NCBI GenBank assembly: GCA_902779785.1
Contig: CACZDC010000005.1
Coordinates: 31,326 to 95,325, forward strand
DNA from: an uncultured Bacteroidia bacterium
Lineage (GTDB): Bacteria; Bacteroidota; Bacteroidia; Bacteroidales; UBA932
Reading direction: 5' to 3'
Length of the DNA: 64,000 nt
Shown: positions 51,866 through 61,569 of the stretch, piece by piece
How positions within the stretch are numbered: position 1 is the first letter of the stretch
Layout of the letters: every line of letters starts with the position of its first letter
The notes under the pieces: model-generated
Seen by the model: the letters and a program-made list of their open reading frames with translations, nothing else
Database searches by the model: none
What the model was told of the DNA's origin: nothing
Program-made: the position numbers and the translations under genes

Positions 51866-53471
51866 AACGCACAATCGCAGCGAGGCCGAGCAGAACAAAA
51901 ACGAAGACCGCAATCCGGCCGGTAATGTCCCCGTAGCGGACAAAGATGGTCTGGGTATCATTCAGATGGACAGTCCCTTCAAGCATAGCGCTCTCCCACC
52001 AGGGAGTCTTGTCAACTATCCTCCCCCGCTTGTCAATGATTGCCGATATGCCGGTATTGGCGCAGCGGGCGATGTCCCGGCGAAGCTCTATGGCCCTGAG
52101 GCGGCTGTAATTAAGGTGCTGATGATAGCCGGGAGTGTTTCCCCACCAGGCATCATTCGTAATGACCGTCATAAGCTGCGCTCCCTCTCGCACATAAGCC
52201 GTACAGTACTCTCCATAAACGGACTCATAACATACCGCGCAGCCGAGCGGGAATCCCACGTCTCCCGCTTTGAAAGCAAGAGTTGTCGGATGCTCCTGTC
52301 CGATACATTTGCCCATCATATTCCCGCCGAGGAGCTTTTCAAGAGGAACAAAAACCGAAGGATATGGAGTCAGTTCCACTCCCACTACCAGCTTGGATTT
52401 ATGGAAAACATCGCAACGTCCGGTCGAGTCCAGCAGTATGGCGGAATTATGGGACTGGACCCATACATTCTTCCGGATTCCGTCCACGATGGTTTCCCCG
52501 GCATCATAGGCAAGGGGATGAGGCCTATGCAAGGACAGGGTGCGTTCGTAAACCGAGGCTCCGAAAAGCAGGTTGGTACCCGGATGGAGCCGCAGCCATT
52601 CCTTGAAACGGACTACTGTCGGAGACGCATCCTCCAGACCAGTAACTATGTCATTTGTAAATGTTTCCGGACCCAGAACAAGGGCCGGAGAGCCGTCATA
52701 CTCCGCCCGGTCCAGCTGCGAGAGGAGCCTCTCCGTCTGTTGTGCCTGAGTGAGGGATTCAAACTTCTCGTATGGGTCCAGATTAGGCTGCCCGATCACG
52801 ACCCTGACACTCTCCCCTTCCTCTTCGGGACGGATACAGGCCGACCAGACCATAGGGCCGAGAACGGCCAGAACAGCTCCCGAGAGGGCCGCAGCGCGTC
52901 CTTTTGCACCCCAGACGGAGAAGCGACCGTCCGAGAGTGATACCATCAGACCGAAAAGTGCCAGATTGGAGGCCCAGACCCACAGCGAACCGCCCAGATG
53001 ACCTGTGAATTCATACCACTGCACAAGCGAGGTCGTGTCCGCGAAAGCGTTTCCAAGCACAAGCCAGGGCCAGGAAATCTGCGCCACAGTCAGGTAATAC
53101 TTCTCCCAGGCTATCCAGGCTGCAGCAAGATAGATATACGGCAGGGCGCCACCAAGACGACGTTTCACCCAGCGGAACGAGCCGAATACAAGGGACATCT
53201 GCAGGGCGTTCGCAAAAATGGCGAAAAGCCCTCCGCCGACAGTCGCATTGCATACCCACCAGGTAGTAGCCGCATTCCAGAGGACGAAAACCCCATAGTG
53301 CCACCACCAGAAATGCGTTTTCCCGGAAAGACTGGCAATTCTTTCCATCGACAGAAGCGGCACTAGCGCAAGGAGGGCAAGCGGACCGCAGCCCTTCACC
53401 AGGAAAGGCAGACTTAGCAGTAAAACGCTTGCGGCGGCAAGCAGAAGCAGTATCTTGTTTTCCCTCTTCAT
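51837..53471 (-). CDS. lnt: Apolipoprotein N-acyltransferase
   Basis: 544 residues. Adds the third acyl chain to lipoproteins in the inner membrane. N-terminal membrane helices (about 5-215), then the nitrilase domain with the catalytic Glu (LGPETFTND), Lys (FHKSKLVVGVE) and Cys (GCAVCYESVYGE), and a final membrane helix. I chose the ATG at 53471 (MKRENKILLL) because the in-frame ATG at 53480 lies within the -7 element. Fits the many lipoproteins in this window. Confidence 0.93.
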   Translation of the reverse strand: MKRENKILLLLAAASVLLLSLPFLVKGCGPLALLALVPLLSMERIASLSGKTHFWWWHYGVFVLWNAATTWWVCNATVGGGLFAIFANALQMSLVFGSFRWVKRRLGGALPYIYLAAAWIAWEKYYLTVAQISWPWLVLGNAFADTTSLVQWYEFTGHLGGSLWVWASNLALFGLMVSLSDGRFSVWGAKGRAAALSGAVLAVLGPMVWSACIRPEEEGESVRVVIGQPNLDPYEKFESLTQAQQTERLLSQLDRAEYDGSPALVLGPETFTNDIVTGLEDASPTVVRFKEWLRLHPGTNLLFGASVYERTLSLHRPHPLAYDAGETIVDGIRKNVWVQSHNSAILLDSTGRCDVFHKSKLVVGVELTPYPSVFVPLEKLLGGNMMGKCIGQEHPTTLAFKAGDVGFPLGCAVCYESVYGEYCTAYVREGAQLMTVITNDAWWGNTPGYHQHLNYSRLRAIELRRDIARCANTGISAIIDKRGRIVDKTPWWESAMLEGTVHLNDTQTIFVRYGDITGRIAVFVFVLLGLAAIVRSIGRKRNKN

Positions 53472-53477
53472 CGATGG

Positions 53478-53507
53478 CAAAGGTATGAATTATTTTTCGT
53501 ATCTTCG
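53478..53507. promoter_or_regulatory. Divergent promoters of lnt and the PASTA gene
   Basis: Minus-strand TACCTTTG (53478-53485) for lnt and plus-strand TATCTTCG (53500-53507, one mismatch) for the PASTA gene, 14 nt apart. The ATGs follow after 6 and 8 nt, so both messages would have almost no leader and the two promoters would compete. Confidence 0.5.
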
Positions 53508-53515
53508 CGCTTGAT

Positions 53516-54295
53516 ATGAAACTGTTCGAGAAAAATAATTGGATAATAAGGAATCTGATTCTGGCCTTGCTCTTTGTCTTAGTCCTTATTTTCGGGACCG
53601 GGATCTTCCTCAATCTGATTACGCGTCACGGGAAGTATGTCACGGCTCCGGATTTCACCAATATGAGCCTGGAAGAGGCCCGGCGTGCCGCAGACGAGGC
53701 CAAGGTCGGGATAAAAGTCCGGGATTCCATCTTTGTCAAAGGACTGGACGGCGGCGTGGTGTACCGTCAGAGTCCCGAAGCCGGTGCCACGGTCAAAATG
53801 GGACGCAGCATCTTCCTGACCATCAACTCGTTCGTTCCGAAAAAGCTGGTGATGCCCAACCTTATCAATTACTCCTTCAGCGAAGCCCGCGCCGAATTGA
53901 GGAACCGCGGGTTGAGTGTCGGCCACCTCAAGTATGTACGCGACATCGCGACAAACAGGGTGCTGCATCAGAGCATCAACGGCCGGGATGTCGCCCCCGG
54001 TGAAAAAGTCATCAGCGGCTCGGCCATAGACCTCACCCTGGGACTCTCCTCCACCGGCAGCACCAGTGTTGTTCCCCGCATTGTCGGGATGAAGTACATC
54101 CACGCCCAGGAAGCCCTTCATAACAAGTGTTTCAATGTAGGACGGGTCCATTGTGACAAGGACATAAAGACTTACGCCGACTCCACCAACGCCACTGTAT
54201 GGCGCCAGGATTTCGACGGCACGGTCAAGGGGCTCGGCACTCCGGTCGACATCTGGCTTACTCTGGATGCCTCCAAGATTCCCGCCAATGATTGA
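53516..54295 (+). CDS. Membrane-anchored PASTA-domain protein
   Basis: 259 residues. Short cytoplasmic N-terminus, one membrane helix (about 12-36, LILALLFVLVLIFGTGIFLNL) and three PASTA repeats (about 45-110, 115-180, 190-257; e.g. APDFTNMSLEEARRAADEAKV, MPNLINYSFSEARAELRNRGL, VPRIVGMKYIHAQEALHNKCF). PASTA domains bind peptidoglycan fragments in Gram-positive kinases; here there is no kinase. It overlaps the pseudouridine synthase gene by 8 nt. Role unknown; cell-wall sensing or structure is an inference. Confidence 0.88.
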   Translation: MKLFEKNNWIIRNLILALLFVLVLIFGTGIFLNLITRHGKYVTAPDFTNMSLEEARRAADEAKVGIKVRDSIFVKGLDGGVVYRQSPEAGATVKMGRSIFLTINSFVPKKLVMPNLINYSFSEARAELRNRGLSVGHLKYVRDIATNRVLHQSINGRDVAPGEKVISGSAIDLTLGLSSTGSTSVVPRIVGMKYIHAQEALHNKCFNVGRVHCDKDIKTYADSTNATVWRQDFDGTVKGLGTPVDIWLTLDASKIPAND

Positions 54296-55325
54296 CGAAG
54301 ACGATCTCGTAAAGGACGAAGGCGGGGAGGAAATGTATGAGCATTTCCGTCTCGTCGCCGACAAGGGTCAGGAGGCGGTCCGCATAGACAAATTCATCAG
54401 TTCACATCAGGAACGCACTTCCCGCCACAGGGTTCAGCTTGCAATAAAGGCTGGCTTTGTCCGCGTAGGCGACAAGGTCGTGAAAGCCAATTATATAGTC
54501 CGTCCCAACGATGTCATCAGCTTCGTGATGCCATACGAGCGTCGAGGGGTGGAAATCCTTCCCGAAGACATCCCCCTGGACATAGTCTATGAGGACGACG
54601 AAGTTATGGTGATAAACAAAGCTGCCGGTATGGTCGTCCATCCGGGACACGGGAACTACAGCGGGACTCTGGTCAACGCCCTCGCCGGCTACCTCGGGAT
54701 TTCACAAGGCCCTGACGCCGAGGACGAAAGGATGGGCGTACTGGTCCACAGAATAGACAAGGATACAAGCGGACTTCTCGTGGTCGCAAAGACTCCAGAG
54801 GCCCAGTTGAATCTAGCCGACCAGTTCTTTGTCCATTCCATAGACCGCATCTACACTGCCGTTGTCTGGGGCAATCTGGCCGAAGACGAAGGAACGGTCG
54901 AAGGAACGATAGGACGCGACCCGAACGACCGCCTGCGATTCCGCGTCTACGATGATCCCGAGAAGGGGAAATGGGCAGTGACACACTGGAAGGTGCTTGA
55001 GCGTTTCGGCTTCATAACGGTAGTTGAATGCCGGCTGGAAACCGGACGGACTCACCAGATCCGTGTCCATATGTCTTCTCTCGGACATCCCCTCTTCGCC
55101 GACGAGCGCTATGGAGGGATGGAAATCCGCCAGGGAACCATCTATGCCAAATACCGCCAGTTCATCCAGAACTGCTTCGCCATCTGTCCCCGTCAGGCAC
55201 TTCACGCCCGCACACTCGGCTTCACTCACCCAAAAACAGGAGAGAGGCTTCATTTCGAAGCCCCTCTGCCGGATGATATGAGCGCGCTTATCGAAAAATG
55301 GCGCGCCTATGTTAAAACGCTCTAG
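54288..55325 (+). CDS. rluD: RluA-family 23S rRNA pseudouridine synthase (RluD-like)
   Basis: 345 residues from the ATG at 54288. An N-terminal S4 RNA-binding domain (IDKFISSHQERTSRHRVQLAI) and the catalytic domain with VHRIDKDTSGLLVVAK (catalytic Asp), VVHPGHGNYSGTLVNAL and LETGRTHQIRVHMSSLGHP. Isomerises uridines in 23S rRNA helix 69 if truly RluD; other RluA members are possible. Co-transcribed with the PASTA gene. The stop shares a CTAG with the convergent TonB receptor gene. Confidence 0.9.
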   Translation: MIDEDDLVKDEGGEEMYEHFRLVADKGQEAVRIDKFISSHQERTSRHRVQLAIKAGFVRVGDKVVKANYIVRPNDVISFVMPYERRGVEILPEDIPLDIVYEDDEVMVINKAAGMVVHPGHGNYSGTLVNALAGYLGISQGPDAEDERMGVLVHRIDKDTSGLLVVAKTPEAQLNLADQFFVHSIDRIYTAVVWGNLAEDEGTVEGTIGRDPNDRLRFRVYDDPEKGKWAVTHWKVLERFGFITVVECRLETGRTHQIRVHMSSLGHPLFADERYGGMEIRQGTIYAKYRQFIQNCFAICPRQALHARTLGFTHPKTGERLHFEAPLPDDMSALIEKWRAYVKTL

Positions 55326-58297
55326 AACGGTCTTCCGCCGCCGAATCCTCCACGGCCGCCGCCGGGACCGCCCATTCCGCCCATACGCTGACGCATCTGC
55401 TGTCCAGCCTTGCCGAAATTACCGAAACGCCAGGTGAAGGAAAGGATGATATAGCGTCCGAGAGTATTGTTGCGCACCTCAGAATGATAGTTGGAGGCAT
55501 CCGTGACACTCAGATTCTTCGCCTGGTTCAGCAAGTCATAGGCCTTGAGCGCCAAGGTAGCCTGCCTCTTGAAGAGAAGCTTGGATATGGAAGCGTTCCA
55601 TACAAACTCGGAATTCTGCGGCGTGGTATAACCATAGTACCAATTGTAGTCGGCATCCGTAGTGAGTTCAAAACCGCTGTTGCCGATGGTCCAGCTGATG
55701 GAGGCATTGGCCTGGTTGTTCCAGGTGGCGTTTGAAGAGGCGCTCTTAAGAGTGTACCAAGGCTTGTTGAAGCGCGTGCGTCCGCCCAGCATCAGCTCGA
55801 AGTTGTCGCTGCGATAAGTGAAACGGAGCCTCTCTACGGCATTCAGCGAACGGGTGGTGTTTTCTTCGAAGAGTTCATCAAAGTTCTCGTTGTCGTGGAA
55901 AGCAATGTAATCGAAGGCGGTACGGTCGTCATTAAAATACTTGTCAGCGATGCCAGTCGTTGCCGAAGATCCGATGTAACTGCCGGACTTGGAGTAACTT
56001 ATACGTGTCATACTCATCAGGGAGAATTTAGACTTCGCAATCGGAGCATTGATGACAAGACGAGTGTTGGCGTTGAAGGAAGCGGCACCGTTCACCGGCA
56101 TTGAATACTGTATGCCCTTGTCATACCAGAGAGCGCTCACTATCGGGTCCTCAACTATTCCGCCCTCCAGATTCAGACGTGCGGAGAAGAAGGTCTTCTT
56201 GTTAGAATACTCCAGATTTCCCCGGAAGTTATGGTTGAAATACGGCGTAAGATAAGGATTACCGAGCGCCATCGACAAAGGATTGGCATTGTCCAGCACC
56301 GGCATCAACTGAGAGGTTGAAGGCTGTCCGCTGCGACCGAAATAGAAGAAACGGACATTGGCATTGTCGTTGAACTCGTGGAAGACCATAGCCCTCGGGG
56401 CCCAGTTGATACGGAAATCGTCATAAGCCTTGCCATTGGTCTCGTTATGGGTTTTGGTCGGATTCATAGACACACCGACCTGGGCCCTGTTCTTGCCTTC
56501 CTGATACATAAAGGCGAGGCCGACGCTTTGGTTAAGATACTGATTGACAATTGCGTTGGAATAAGCCTCGTCAGGAAGCTCACCGGCAGGATTATAGACC
56601 ATAGTCGCAGCCGGAATGTTATAGTCGAATCCTGCTCCGCTGTTAAACGCACTCTTTTCAGTCTTGTTCCTATTCCAGCCGATACGGTAACTGCCTTCGA
56701 GATAGAACACATTGCCTAGAGGCTCGGTGTAAACAAGACGAGAAGAAATGCTCGAGCCTTTGGACTTCTGGGCAATCCTCTGGTTGACCAATTCAAGATC
56801 TTCGGCCACCGGCTTATTGTCCTCGTAGCCCTGGGTAACGCTCTGATTGTAAGAGTCGAGTTTATTGTTCGAGAAATTGTAGTTGGCGCTCAAGGATACA
56901 GTACGGCCGGGGATACCGAGCCTCTGGCGAAGCAGGAAAAAGCCCCGGGCGTTCCAATTGGTATTGTTTCCCAGATTATTGGTAAAACCACGATTTGTAG
57001 TGTCCGCCTTCTCTGCGCCCGCTCCCTGGGTCAGAGTGGAGAACTGCGAAGACTGGTTATAGTCTCCCCCGCCGAAATCGAACTGGGGACGGAAGATAAT
57101 GGATGTATTTTCCGAGAACTTATGCTCCAGCTGGACGCCGAAACGGTGACCATAGGTACCGGTCGTGGAGAAACCGTCATTATTGTTTATAAGGGTCGAG
57201 CCGTCTTCGAGATAAGTCTCTTTGTATGAATTCTCAAGGACATCCTTCTTGCTGCCGTTGTAAAGGTAGTTGGCCCCAAGTTCCATTTTCTTGTCGAAAA
57301 GGTCCCAGTTGCCGTTGACTCCGCCCATCCAGGAAGTCGTAATACCGTTGCCTCCCCTGCCGAAACCTCCCTGACCGCGGCCCATTCCTCCTCCGCCTCC
57401 CATCATAGAGTTCATCATATTGCCGGCAAGGTCGTTGAAGCCGCGATTGTTGGTATTGTTGCCATTGGCGATGATACTGATCTGGCTCTTCTCGGTAAAA
57501 CGGCCGCCCATAAATGCACCCTGATAGCGCCAGTCGTTCATCGTATTGGAGGCAGACGGGATATCGTGACCGCCTCCGGCCATCACATTGCCGAAAACGC
57601 CGTTCATCATTCCCTTCTTGACGCTGAGGTCGATGACTGTCTCGTCTTCACCGTCGTCAATACCGGTGAATTCCGCCTGCTCGGACTTTTTCTTGACAAC
57701 CTTGACCTTCTCGATAATCTTGGCGGGGATGTTCTTCGAGGCAAGAGTCGGATCGTCCAGGAAGAAAGTCTTTCCGTCGATGGTAATCTTCGTGATAGTC
57801 TCGCCGTTGGCGGTTATGGACCCGTCTTCAGCAACCTCTACACCGGGAAGTTTCTTCAGCAGGTCCTCCAGAACGTGATTGTCAGATATCTTATAGGAAG
57901 AAGCGTTGTACTCCACCGTGTCCTTCTTTATCACGATAGGATTGCCGACCGCCGACACCTTTGCGGCATCAAGGACCTCCTGGTCAAGGTCCATAGCCAA
58001 TTCGCCAAGGTCGATGTTCTCGGATTCGACCTTGACACCCTTTGTCAGGGGCTTGTAGCCCATTATCTCGGCCTTGAAAGTATAGTTGCCGGGACGGAGT
58101 TTCTCAACCGTAGCCTTGCCCTCGTGGTCAGTAAGAGCATATTTTGCGGAACCTTTCTCCGGGGAGAGAGAGACGGTGGCGAATCCGACGGGTTCTCCGC
58201 TGGTCGAGTCCTTGAGTTTTACACTGACAGTGAAATTCTGGGCGAACAGCACCAGAGAGGCGAGCATTGCGAATAGAGTCAGCAGTGTCTTTTTCAT
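55322..58297 (-). CDS. TonB-dependent receptor-like outer membrane beta-barrel protein
   Basis: 991 residues. Signal peptide (MKKTLLTLFAMLASLVLFAQ), carboxypeptidase-regulatory domain (about 25-110, GEPVGFATVSLSPEKG), a plug-like segment (NHVLEDLLKKLPGVEV, ITKITIDGKTFFLDDP) and a large barrel of the OMP_b-brl_3 type. Two Gly/Met-rich low-complexity stretches are odd: MMGGGGGMGRGQGGFGRGG near residue 300 and a C-terminal MGGPGGGRGGFGGG, which extends past the normal barrel end. No SusD partner, so not a SusC; substrate unknown. Confidence 0.87.
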   Translation of the reverse strand: MKKTLLTLFAMLASLVLFAQNFTVSVKLKDSTSGEPVGFATVSLSPEKGSAKYALTDHEGKATVEKLRPGNYTFKAEIMGYKPLTKGVKVESENIDLGELAMDLDQEVLDAAKVSAVGNPIVIKKDTVEYNASSYKISDNHVLEDLLKKLPGVEVAEDGSITANGETITKITIDGKTFFLDDPTLASKNIPAKIIEKVKVVKKKSEQAEFTGIDDGEDETVIDLSVKKGMMNGVFGNVMAGGGHDIPSASNTMNDWRYQGAFMGGRFTEKSQISIIANGNNTNNRGFNDLAGNMMNSMMGGGGGMGRGQGGFGRGGNGITTSWMGGVNGNWDLFDKKMELGANYLYNGSKKDVLENSYKETYLEDGSTLINNNDGFSTTGTYGHRFGVQLEHKFSENTSIIFRPQFDFGGGDYNQSSQFSTLTQGAGAEKADTTNRGFTNNLGNNTNWNARGFFLLRQRLGIPGRTVSLSANYNFSNNKLDSYNQSVTQGYEDNKPVAEDLELVNQRIAQKSKGSSISSRLVYTEPLGNVFYLEGSYRIGWNRNKTEKSAFNSGAGFDYNIPAATMVYNPAGELPDEAYSNAIVNQYLNQSVGLAFMYQEGKNRAQVGVSMNPTKTHNETNGKAYDDFRINWAPRAMVFHEFNDNANVRFFYFGRSGQPSTSQLMPVLDNANPLSMALGNPYLTPYFNHNFRGNLEYSNKKTFFSARLNLEGGIVEDPIVSALWYDKGIQYSMPVNGAASFNANTRLVINAPIAKSKFSLMSMTRISYSKSGSYIGSSATTGIADKYFNDDRTAFDYIAFHDNENFDELFEENTTRSLNAVERLRFTYRSDNFELMLGGRTRFNKPWYTLKSASSNATWNNQANASISWTIGNSGFELTTDADYNWYYGYTTPQNSEFVWNASISKLLFKRQATLALKAYDLLNQAKNLSVTDASNYHSEVRNNTLGRYIILSFTWRFGNFGKAGQQMRQRMGGMGGPGGGRGGFGGGRPF

Positions 58298-58354
58298 CTA
58301 AGTTCGTTTTAATCTATGGATTAGACACGCGCGGGGGCGCGAGGTTTAAACGGA

Positions 58355-58912
58355 TTATTTGATTCTTTCGGGATGTTCCTTCAAAAATTGAGCCCAGCCA
58401 CCTTTGCCTTTCGGCACGCTGAGCGGACGGGAAGTTTCAAAATGATGACACAGGGCTATAGCAAGGGCATCGGTCGCATCCAGATGCTCTGCGGGGAGGG
58501 GCATTCCGAAAGTTTTCTCCAGCATCATCCGGACCTGCTCCTTGGAGGCGGCTCCGTTCCCGACAATCGCCTCCTTGGCCTTGCGCGGGGCATATTCCGT
58601 CACGCCTGACACTCCGTAAGAGAGGGCGGCGATCATTGCCGCGCCCTGGGCTCGTCCTAGTTTAAGCACAACCTGGGCATTCTTTCCGTAGAAAGGCGAC
58701 TCGATTGCCAGCTCCTGAGGATGGTAGCTCTTGCAGACTTCGCTGATACAGTCATAAATCGCCTGCAGTTTGCGGTAGGGATCAGTCTCTTTCCTCAGAT
58801 CGAGCACTCCCATATCCACGAATTCGACCTTCTTGCCTATAGAGCGCACGACCCCGAAACCCAAAAGGCGGGTTCCAGGGTCGATGCCTAGTATGATGCG
58901 TTCCGCGTCCAT
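58355..58912 (-). CDS. ruvC: Holliday junction endodeoxyribonuclease RuvC
   Basis: 185 residues. Resolves Holliday junctions with RuvAB. Catalytic acids visible: D11 (LGIDPGTR), E71 (LAIESPF), and the pair in LDATDALAIALCH. GRAQGAAMIAA and YAPRKAKEAIVGNGAASKEQV are typical. The ATG directly follows the serS stop (TAG ATG), so the two are co-transcribed. Confidence 0.96.
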   Translation of the reverse strand: MDAERIILGIDPGTRLLGFGVVRSIGKKVEFVDMGVLDLRKETDPYRKLQAIYDCISEVCKSYHPQELAIESPFYGKNAQVVLKLGRAQGAAMIAALSYGVSGVTEYAPRKAKEAIVGNGAASKEQVRMMLEKTFGMPLPAEHLDATDALAIALCHHFETSRPLSVPKGKGGWAQFLKEHPERIK

Positions 58913-60184
58913 CTAGTCTATCCGGTCGAAGCCGGTATAGGGACGGAGAACCTCCGGAATCTCGATATAGCCATCCTTCTGATTGTCTTCGAGCAAGGCT
59001 GCGACGACTCTCGGGAGGGCGAGTGAACTGCCGTTCAGGGTATGGGCAAGCTGCATCTTGCCGTTTTCGTCACGGAAGCGGCACTTCAGGCGGTTGGCCT
59101 GGTAGCTTTCGAAATTGGAAACGGAAGATATCTCCAGCCAGCGGCCCTGGGCGGCGCTCCAGAGTTCGAAGTCATAGGTAATGGCCGAGGTGAAGCTCAT
59201 ATCCCCGCCGCAAAGACGGAGGATGCGGTACTTCAGTCCAAGTTCATTGACAAGGCTTTCTACGTGGGCGACCATCTCGTCGAGGGCGGCGTAGCTGTTC
59301 TCCGGACGTTCGATGCGGACAATCTCCACCTTGTCGAACTGATGCAGGCGGTTGAGGCCGCGGACATCCTTGCCATATGAACCGGCTTCACGGCGGAAGC
59401 AGGGAGTATAGGCAGTAAGCTTCTGCGGGAACTGATCTGCCTGGAGGATGACGTCGCGGAAGATATTGGTCACGGGGACCTCCGCGGTCGGGACCATATA
59501 GAAGTCGTCCAGGTTGGCGTGGTACATCTGGCCTTCCTTGTCGGGGAGCTGGCCAGTGCCGAAGCCGGAAGCTGCGTTGACCATCACCGGAGGCTCGACC
59601 TCCTTGTATCCAGCGGCCGTATTGCGGTCCAGGAAGTAATTGATGAGAGCCCTCTGGAGCTTGGCACCCTTGCCTTTATAGACAGGGAAACCTGCGCCGG
59701 TAATCTTAACTCCGAGGTCGAAGTCAATGATATCGTACTTCTTGGCAAGCTCCCAGTGCGGGAGGGCGCCTTCGGGGAGTTCCGGTTCGGGACCACCCAT
59801 TTTCACGACAAGGTTGTCCTCCGCGCCCTTTCCTTCGGGGACGAGGTCGCAGGGAATGTTCGGAAGAAGAACCAGTTTGGCCTGGAGTGCGGCGTCGTTC
59901 TCGTCTGAAAGGCGGGCAAGTTCAACGGTGCGGTCTTTCAAGGCAGCCACCTTTGCTTTTGCAGCCTCGGCTTCTTCTTTCTTTCCGGCCTTCATCAGAG
60001 CACCGATTTCGGCGGCGGCCTTCTTCTGCTCGGAAAGCAGGGCGTCCGACTCTGTCTGATAAGCCTTTCTGCGGTCGTCCATAGCAATCACCTCTTCGAC
60101 GATTGCACGGGCATCAAAATTCTTGACGGCAAGTTTGCGGATCACAAACTCGGGGTCGTCACGAAGCAATTTAAGTGTAAGCAT
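58913..60184 (-). CDS. serS: Seryl-tRNA synthetase
   Basis: 423 residues, normal length. N-terminal tRNA-binding coiled coil (about 30-105, rich in Lys/Ala/Glu), class II catalytic core with motif 2 ([21 protein letters not shown] split over residues 270-295), [14 protein letters not shown] and motif 3 ([18 protein letters not shown]). Charges tRNA-Ser (and tRNA-Sec where present). Confidence 0.97.
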   Translation of the reverse strand: MLTLKLLRDDPEFVIRKLAVKNFDARAIVEEVIAMDDRRKAYQTESDALLSEQKKAAAEIGALMKAGKKEEAEAAKAKVAALKDRTVELARLSDENDAALQAKLVLLPNIPCDLVPEGKGAEDNLVVKMGGPEPELPEGALPHWELAKKYDIIDFDLGVKITGAGFPVYKGKGAKLQRALINYFLDRNTAAGYKEVEPPVMVNAASGFGTGQLPDKEGQMYHANLDDFYMVPTAEVPVTNIFRDVILQADQFPQKLTAYTPCFRREAGSYGKDVRGLNRLHQFDKVEIVRIERPENSYAALDEMVAHVESLVNELGLKYRILRLCGGDMSFTSAITYDFELWSAAQGRWLEISSVSNFESYQANRLKCRFRDENGKMQLAHTLNGSSLALPRVVAALLEDNQKDGYIEIPEVLRPYTGFDRID

Positions 60185-60211
60185 ATACTATTGTATTATT
60201 CTTTTCAAAAC

Positions 60212-60250
60212 AAAAGAGGACCGCGCCCCATCCGGAAGCCTCAGTCCTCT
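60212..60250 (-). terminator. Terminator after rplU-rpmA
   Basis: Minus-strand hairpin AGAGGAC...GTCCTCT with a 25-nt internal region that also pairs partly, followed by TTTTGTTTTG; 21 nt after the rpmA stop. Confidence 0.6.
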
Positions 60251-60271
60251 CTTTCATTCAAATCCTCCGGA

Positions 60272-60532
60272 TCAGTTCTCAAAGGGAACGACGGAGACGA
60301 AGGATTTGTCGCCTCTCTTGCGGCAGAACTTCACGGTTCCGTCAACAAGTGCATACAGGGTGTGGTCCTTGCCGATGCCGACATTCTGGCCCGGATTGTG
60401 GACGGTGCCCCTCTGGCGGACGATAATGTTACCGGCCTTTACGACCTGCTCGCCGAAAATCTTGATACCGAGTCGCTTGGAATGAGATTCACGACCGTTC
60501 TTCGAACTGGATTGACCTTTTTTGTGTGCCAT
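60272..60532 (-). CDS. rpmA: 50S ribosomal protein L27
   Basis: 86 residues. Starts [20 protein letters not shown] with the conserved N-terminus reaching the peptidyl transferase centre; no cleavable leader of the Firmicutes type. Lies 19 nt after rplU, the usual order. Confidence 0.97.
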   Translation of the reverse strand: MAHKKGQSSSKNGRESHSKRLGIKIFGEQVVKAGNIIVRQRGTVHNPGQNVGIGKDHTLYALVDGTVKFCRKRGDKSFVSVVPFEN

Positions 60533-60551
60533 AATCTGTTTCTCCCATTAA

Positions 60552-60863
60552 TTAAGCGATAGCGTCAATGTGGATCTTGGTGAGCTTCTGGCGATGACCG
60601 TTCAGCGTCTGGAATCCTTTACGACGAATCTTTTTGAAAACGAGCACTTTCTTTGCCTTGGCATCGTCATCGAGGACGGTGGCCTTGACAAGAGCGCCTT
60701 CTACATACGGAGTACCGACCTTCACGGCCTCACCGTCCTGGACGAGGAGGACCTTGTCGAACTCTACGGACTCTCCGTTCTTGGCCTTAAGGCGGTTTAC
60801 GAAGATGTCCATTCCAGCCTCTACCTTGAACTGCTGGCTTGCAATGTCAACGATTGCGTACAT
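60552..60863 (-). CDS. rplU: 50S ribosomal protein L21
   Basis: 103 residues, MYAIVDIASQQFKVEAGMDI with the L21 signature KKVLVFKKIRRKGFQTLNGHRQ. Promoter about 85 nt upstream. The leader contains the palindrome AAACTTTTAAAGTTT (about 60871-60888) just before the start, possibly an autoregulatory element. Confidence 0.97.
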   Translation of the reverse strand: MYAIVDIASQQFKVEAGMDIFVNRLKAKNGESVEFDKVLLVQDGEAVKVGTPYVEGALVKATVLDDDAKAKKVLVFKKIRRKGFQTLNGHRQKLTKIHIDAIA

Positions 60864-60949
60864 TATAATAACAAAACTTTAAAAGTTTCAACCGGGAGCG
60901 GGCATCACCGCGACGCCTCTTCAGGAGCTCTTCGGTCATTTCGGGACCG

Positions 60950-60957
60950 CAAAGTTA
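60950..60957 (-). promoter_or_regulatory. -7 element of rplU-rpmA
   Basis: Minus-strand TAACTTTG; leaves an 80-nt leader in front of rplU, much longer than for most genes in this window. Confidence 0.55.
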
Positions 60958-61009
60958 GTAAAAAATTGTGAATAAACAACAAAGGCCAGGATTTTTTTCC
61001 TGACCTTTG

Positions 61010-61083
61010 TCGGGATGATCCGACTCGAACGGACGACCCCTACGTCCCGAACGTAGTGCGCTAGCCAACTGCGCTACATCCCG
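61010..61083 (-). tRNA. tRNA-Pro (anticodon CGG)
   Basis: 74 nt. Acceptor CGGGATG/CATCCCG, D arm GCGC-AGTTGGCTA-GCGC, anticodon stem CTACG/CGTAG with loop TTCGGGA (34-36 CGG), T arm GTCCG-TTCGAGT-CGGAT, A73. CCA not encoded. An imperfect hairpin (AAAGGTCAGG / CCTGGCCTTT on the minus strand, 60981-61009) follows as probable terminator. Confidence 0.95.
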
Positions 61084-61113
61084 ATACCCTGTTAGCCGGG
61101 CGCGCTGATCCGT

Positions 61114-61368
61114 TTAGGCGAGCTTGTTGATGTAGACCTGGAGGCCGCTCTTGAGGTTGCCGGCCTTGTTCTTGTGGATTACACCGATCTTTGCAAGCTT
61201 GTCTATCATTCTGAAGACGCTCGGAGCCATCTTCTCAGCAGCGGTCTTGTCGGTAGTATTGCGGAGGTCGCGGATCGCGTTCCTTGTTGTCTTTGCATAA
61301 TACTTGTTATGCAGTCTGTGACGCTCGCTCTGGCGAGCTGCCCTCTGGGCTGATTTTGTGTTTGCCAT
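61114..61368 (-). CDS. rpsT: 30S ribosomal protein S20
   Basis: 84 residues, [20 protein letters not shown], all-helical and basic as usual for S20. It lies between tRNA-Glu (upstream) and tRNA-Pro(CGG) (downstream) on the same strand, probably one transcript from the promoter at 61501-61531. Confidence 0.96.
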   Translation of the reverse strand: MANTKSAQRAARQSERHRLHNKYYAKTTRNAIRDLRNTTDKTAAEKMAPSVFRMIDKLAKIGVIHKNKAGNLKSGLQVYINKLA

Positions 61369-61389
61369 TACTTTATTTTTTTATTCCGG

Positions 61390-61461
61390 TAGTGGGTAGG
61401 AGAATCGAACTCCTATTGCGGGAATGAAAATCCCGAGTACTAACCGTTATACGAACCCACC
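61390..61461 (-). tRNA. tRNA-Glu (anticodon TTC)
   Basis: 72 nt. Acceptor GGTGGGT/ACCCACT (first pair G-U), anticodon stem CGGGA/TCCCG with loop TTTTCAT, 34-36 TTC; T arm TAGGA-GTTCGAT-TCCTA. CCA not encoded. Confidence 0.93.
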
Positions 61462-61500
61462 AATCAAGTCCTCAGGAGCAAAGTCGCTCCAATGGGACTG

Positions 61501-61531
61501 CAAAGGTACAAAATTTTTTCAAGCACACAAA
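61501..61531 (-). promoter_or_regulatory. Promoter of tRNA-Glu/rpsT/tRNA-Pro
   Basis: Minus-strand TTTG (61528-61531), exactly 19 nt, TACCTTTG (61501-61508). Confidence 0.72.
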
Positions 61532-61542
61532 TTTTTTTTGAT

Positions 61543-61550
61543 TATCTTTG
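61543..61550 (+). promoter_or_regulatory. -7 element of the M48 peptidase gene
   Basis: TATCTTTG followed by GCGC, 19 nt before the ATG at 61570. It diverges from the tRNA-Glu promoter; no clear -33 element. Confidence 0.55.
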
Positions 61551-61569
61551 CGCAAAAGTACGAGCTTCA

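Noticed and set aside
58300-58354. GC-rich GCGCGGGGGCGCG stretch between the TonB receptor and ruvC genes as a terminator or regulator
   Set aside because: Arms are very short and no T run follows on either strand; the call could not be supported.
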